In this document: positions 63,701-64,000 of the stretch, piece after piece
Layout of the letters: each line of letters begins with the position of its first letter
How positions within the stretch are numbered: the first letter of the stretch is position 1
Assembly (NCBI RefSeq): GCF_045066735.1
Contig: NZ_JBISHH010000024.1
Span: 62,001-126,000 of the forward strand
From: Algibacter sp045066735
Lineage (GTDB): Bacteria; Bacteroidota; Bacteroidia; Flavobacteriales; Flavobacteriaceae
DNA length: 64,000 nt
Reading direction: 5' to 3'
The notes under the pieces: generated by a model
Seen by the model: the letters and a program-made list of their open reading frames with translations, nothing else
What the model was told of the DNA's origin: nothing
Database searches by the model: none
Translations under genes and position numbers: made by a program

Positions 63701-63941
63701 ACACCTCTAAAGTAGCGTCGTCTTTTGTTACATTTATAGAAAATTTACCATCAAAATCGGTAGATGTTCCATTATTAGTTCCTTTTAGAATTACGGAAGC
63801 ACCAGGTAAAGGCATTCTTGCCTCGTCTAACACGGTTCCATTTATTATATTTTGAGCTTGTGTCGTCGACATTGTAGCCACAAACAAAAACAGCATACAT
63901 AGTATTGTTTTTGTTTTTTGATTACATCGTTTTAGTTTCAT
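60756..63941 (-). CDS. SusC-like TonB-dependent transporter (third PUL)
   Basis: This 1061-residue outer-membrane transporter has a signal peptide ending STTQAQ and a carboxypeptidase-D-like domain at about 31-105 (NGTVLDEARMPLPGASVILK). The TonB-box region is DEVVVTALGIKREQKALGYS, a variant usually seen with SusD-like_2 partners. The plug contains PLLVIDGIAYQNRTLSDISS and VLKGATASALYGFRGANGAI. A long barrel follows, ending VRYLGANIKVSF. It heads the third PUL and has a good -7 box 26 nt upstream. No regulator gene for this locus lies in the window; it may be beyond 64000 or elsewhere in the genome. Confidence 0.94.
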   Translation of the reverse strand: MKLKRCNQKTKTILCMLFLFVATMSTTQAQNIINGTVLDEARMPLPGASVILKGTNNGTSTDFDGKFSINVTKDDATLEVSYVGYITKEVSISNQSLTVILQPDVKALDEVVVTALGIKREQKALGYSVQEISGETIQKVSGVDIGTSLSGKVAGLLVNNSTDFNVAPEITIRGEEPLLVIDGIAYQNRTLSDISSEDVESMSVLKGATASALYGFRGANGAILITTKNGSTGDDGFSVNLTSNTMYSAGFLAIPERQSVYGRGTNNTYNINTDESWGQVMDGSLQTQWDPIAKEFSEFEYSAIGKDNFKNFLEQGSITNNNISIAFKEDKIALRSSVNWIEQKGQYPNSKLDKFTYSFGGDVNLDKFKLSSNISYSKRESPNMGSNGYTSYDPMYSLLIWSPADWDVRDYKDNYWLIPGELQNNHYGYDFENNNYSGKNQNNPYFDRYQKTNEVSRDIFNADLTMSYDVADWLKATVRSGLDFFVDRGQLRVSQGSYTSTGNTSVPGASSTWNGSRTGAYVTGKTQGFSINNDVLLSGDRKFVDDKFEVEYLAGGTIYYQRNDNLAANTEGGISIPEFFSLNASVNPASVNESISQQQVNSVFGRLGLSWNKLIYVDITGRNDWSSTLAGLGIPDSKQSYFYPSFSGSFVVSELIKESTRDWLDLLKIRSSWTQSKKPAGIYDINSVFSTSPGTWNDLNGASAPNNLYNLSSISPESANTYEVGLQAMFFKKRFTIDASYYKKHMYDFLETGALSAASGYTGVVLNKDDEVDRKGWELALTGTPIKTDDFQWDLGVNWSTYKDVYAKIDQTYTQNDSRPWIKVGERTDHYVGAEFMTDPTTGQHVYSNGRIVKNPYSSVYGYSNPDWIWGANSTLRYKDFSLFLSFDGLIGGISSSRTESYMWQSGVHPDSVTPERALDVATPGSSNYIGEGVMVTSGTVEFDTDGTILSDTRVFETNNIATTYLRAAKDLHASSAWGGTGTTTDAFSRTYLKLREISLSYSIPSMYLSSWGAKSASISLIGQNVLLWSKDYKYSDPDNRTEDFADPSVRYLGANIKVSF

Positions 63942-63966
63942 AAAAATGTTGTTTTAAGTTTGATGT

Positions 63967-63974
63967 CAAAATTA
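63967..63974 (-). promoter_or_regulatory. -7 promoter box of the third PUL
   Basis: On the minus strand TAATTTTG matches the Bacteroidetes TAnnTTTG -7 consensus, 25 nt before the SusC ATG. The matching -33 TTG would lie at about 63992-63998, but no exact TTG is seen before the window ends. Confidence 0.5.
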
Positions 63975-64000
63975 AAACTTGAATGAATTTTTTACTCGAA

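Overview
The window is AT-rich and carries SusC/SusD pairs, many lipoproteins, a type IX secretion (T9SS) C-terminal domain, and promoter-like sequences resembling the Bacteroidetes TTG/TAnnTTTG pattern. This points to a Bacteroidetes bacterium, most likely a marine Flavobacteriaceae that degrades algal polysaccharides. I see no rRNA, tRNA, CRISPR, phage or insertion-sequence genes. Nearly all of it is three glucan polysaccharide utilization loci (PULs) placed back to back.

Region 1 (1-27974, all minus strand) is a laminarin-type beta-1,3/1,6-glucan PUL. In order of transcription it has a membrane-spanning beta-propeller/HTH regulator (25161-27974). Next comes a set led by a clan GH-A glycosidase fused to an outer-membrane beta-barrel, followed by a surface glycan-binding protein (SGBP), a GH16 lipoprotein and a large multi-CBM SGBP (16305-24881). 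A second set holds SusC, SusD, an SGBP and a PKD-GH16 laminarinase (7418-15664). After a terminator come a GH149 beta-1,3-glucan phosphorylase, GH17, GH30 and a GPH-type sugar transporter cut by the window edge (1-7310). The promoters of the two sets share a 16-bp box at almost the same distance from a -7-like element.

Region 2 (28172-54198) is an alpha-glucan (starch/glycogen/maltodextrin) PUL organised around a LacI regulator. The minus-strand arm runs lacI, MFS transporter, beta-phosphoglucomutase, GH65 phosphorylase, SusB-like GH97, SusA-like GH13, an esterase and two more GH13 lipoproteins. The plus-strand arm runs SusC, SusD, two SusE/F-like starch-binding lipoproteins, a T9SS-exported GH13 amylase and a translationally coupled lipoprotein. 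The divergent promoter region has a perfect 16-bp LacI-type palindrome, a second dyad inside the lacI promoter, and one copy of a 17-bp direct repeat that flanks lacI.

Region 3 (54266-63941, minus strand) is a compact third PUL: SusC, SusD, a lipoprotein fusing a glycerophosphodiester phosphodiesterase (GDPD) domain to a GH16 beta-glucanase, an endonuclease/exonuclease/phosphatase-fold lipoprotein, and a GH3 beta-glucosidase. Two phosphodiesterase-type enzymes beside beta-glucan hydrolases suggest a phosphodiester-decorated beta-glucan as substrate. This is the most novel biological hypothesis here and it is inference.

In regions 1 and 2 the logic is shared: surface lipoproteins bind and cut the polymer, SusCD imports oligosaccharides, and cytoplasmic phosphorylases (GH149; GH65 plus PgmB) keep glycosidic-bond energy as glucose phosphates.
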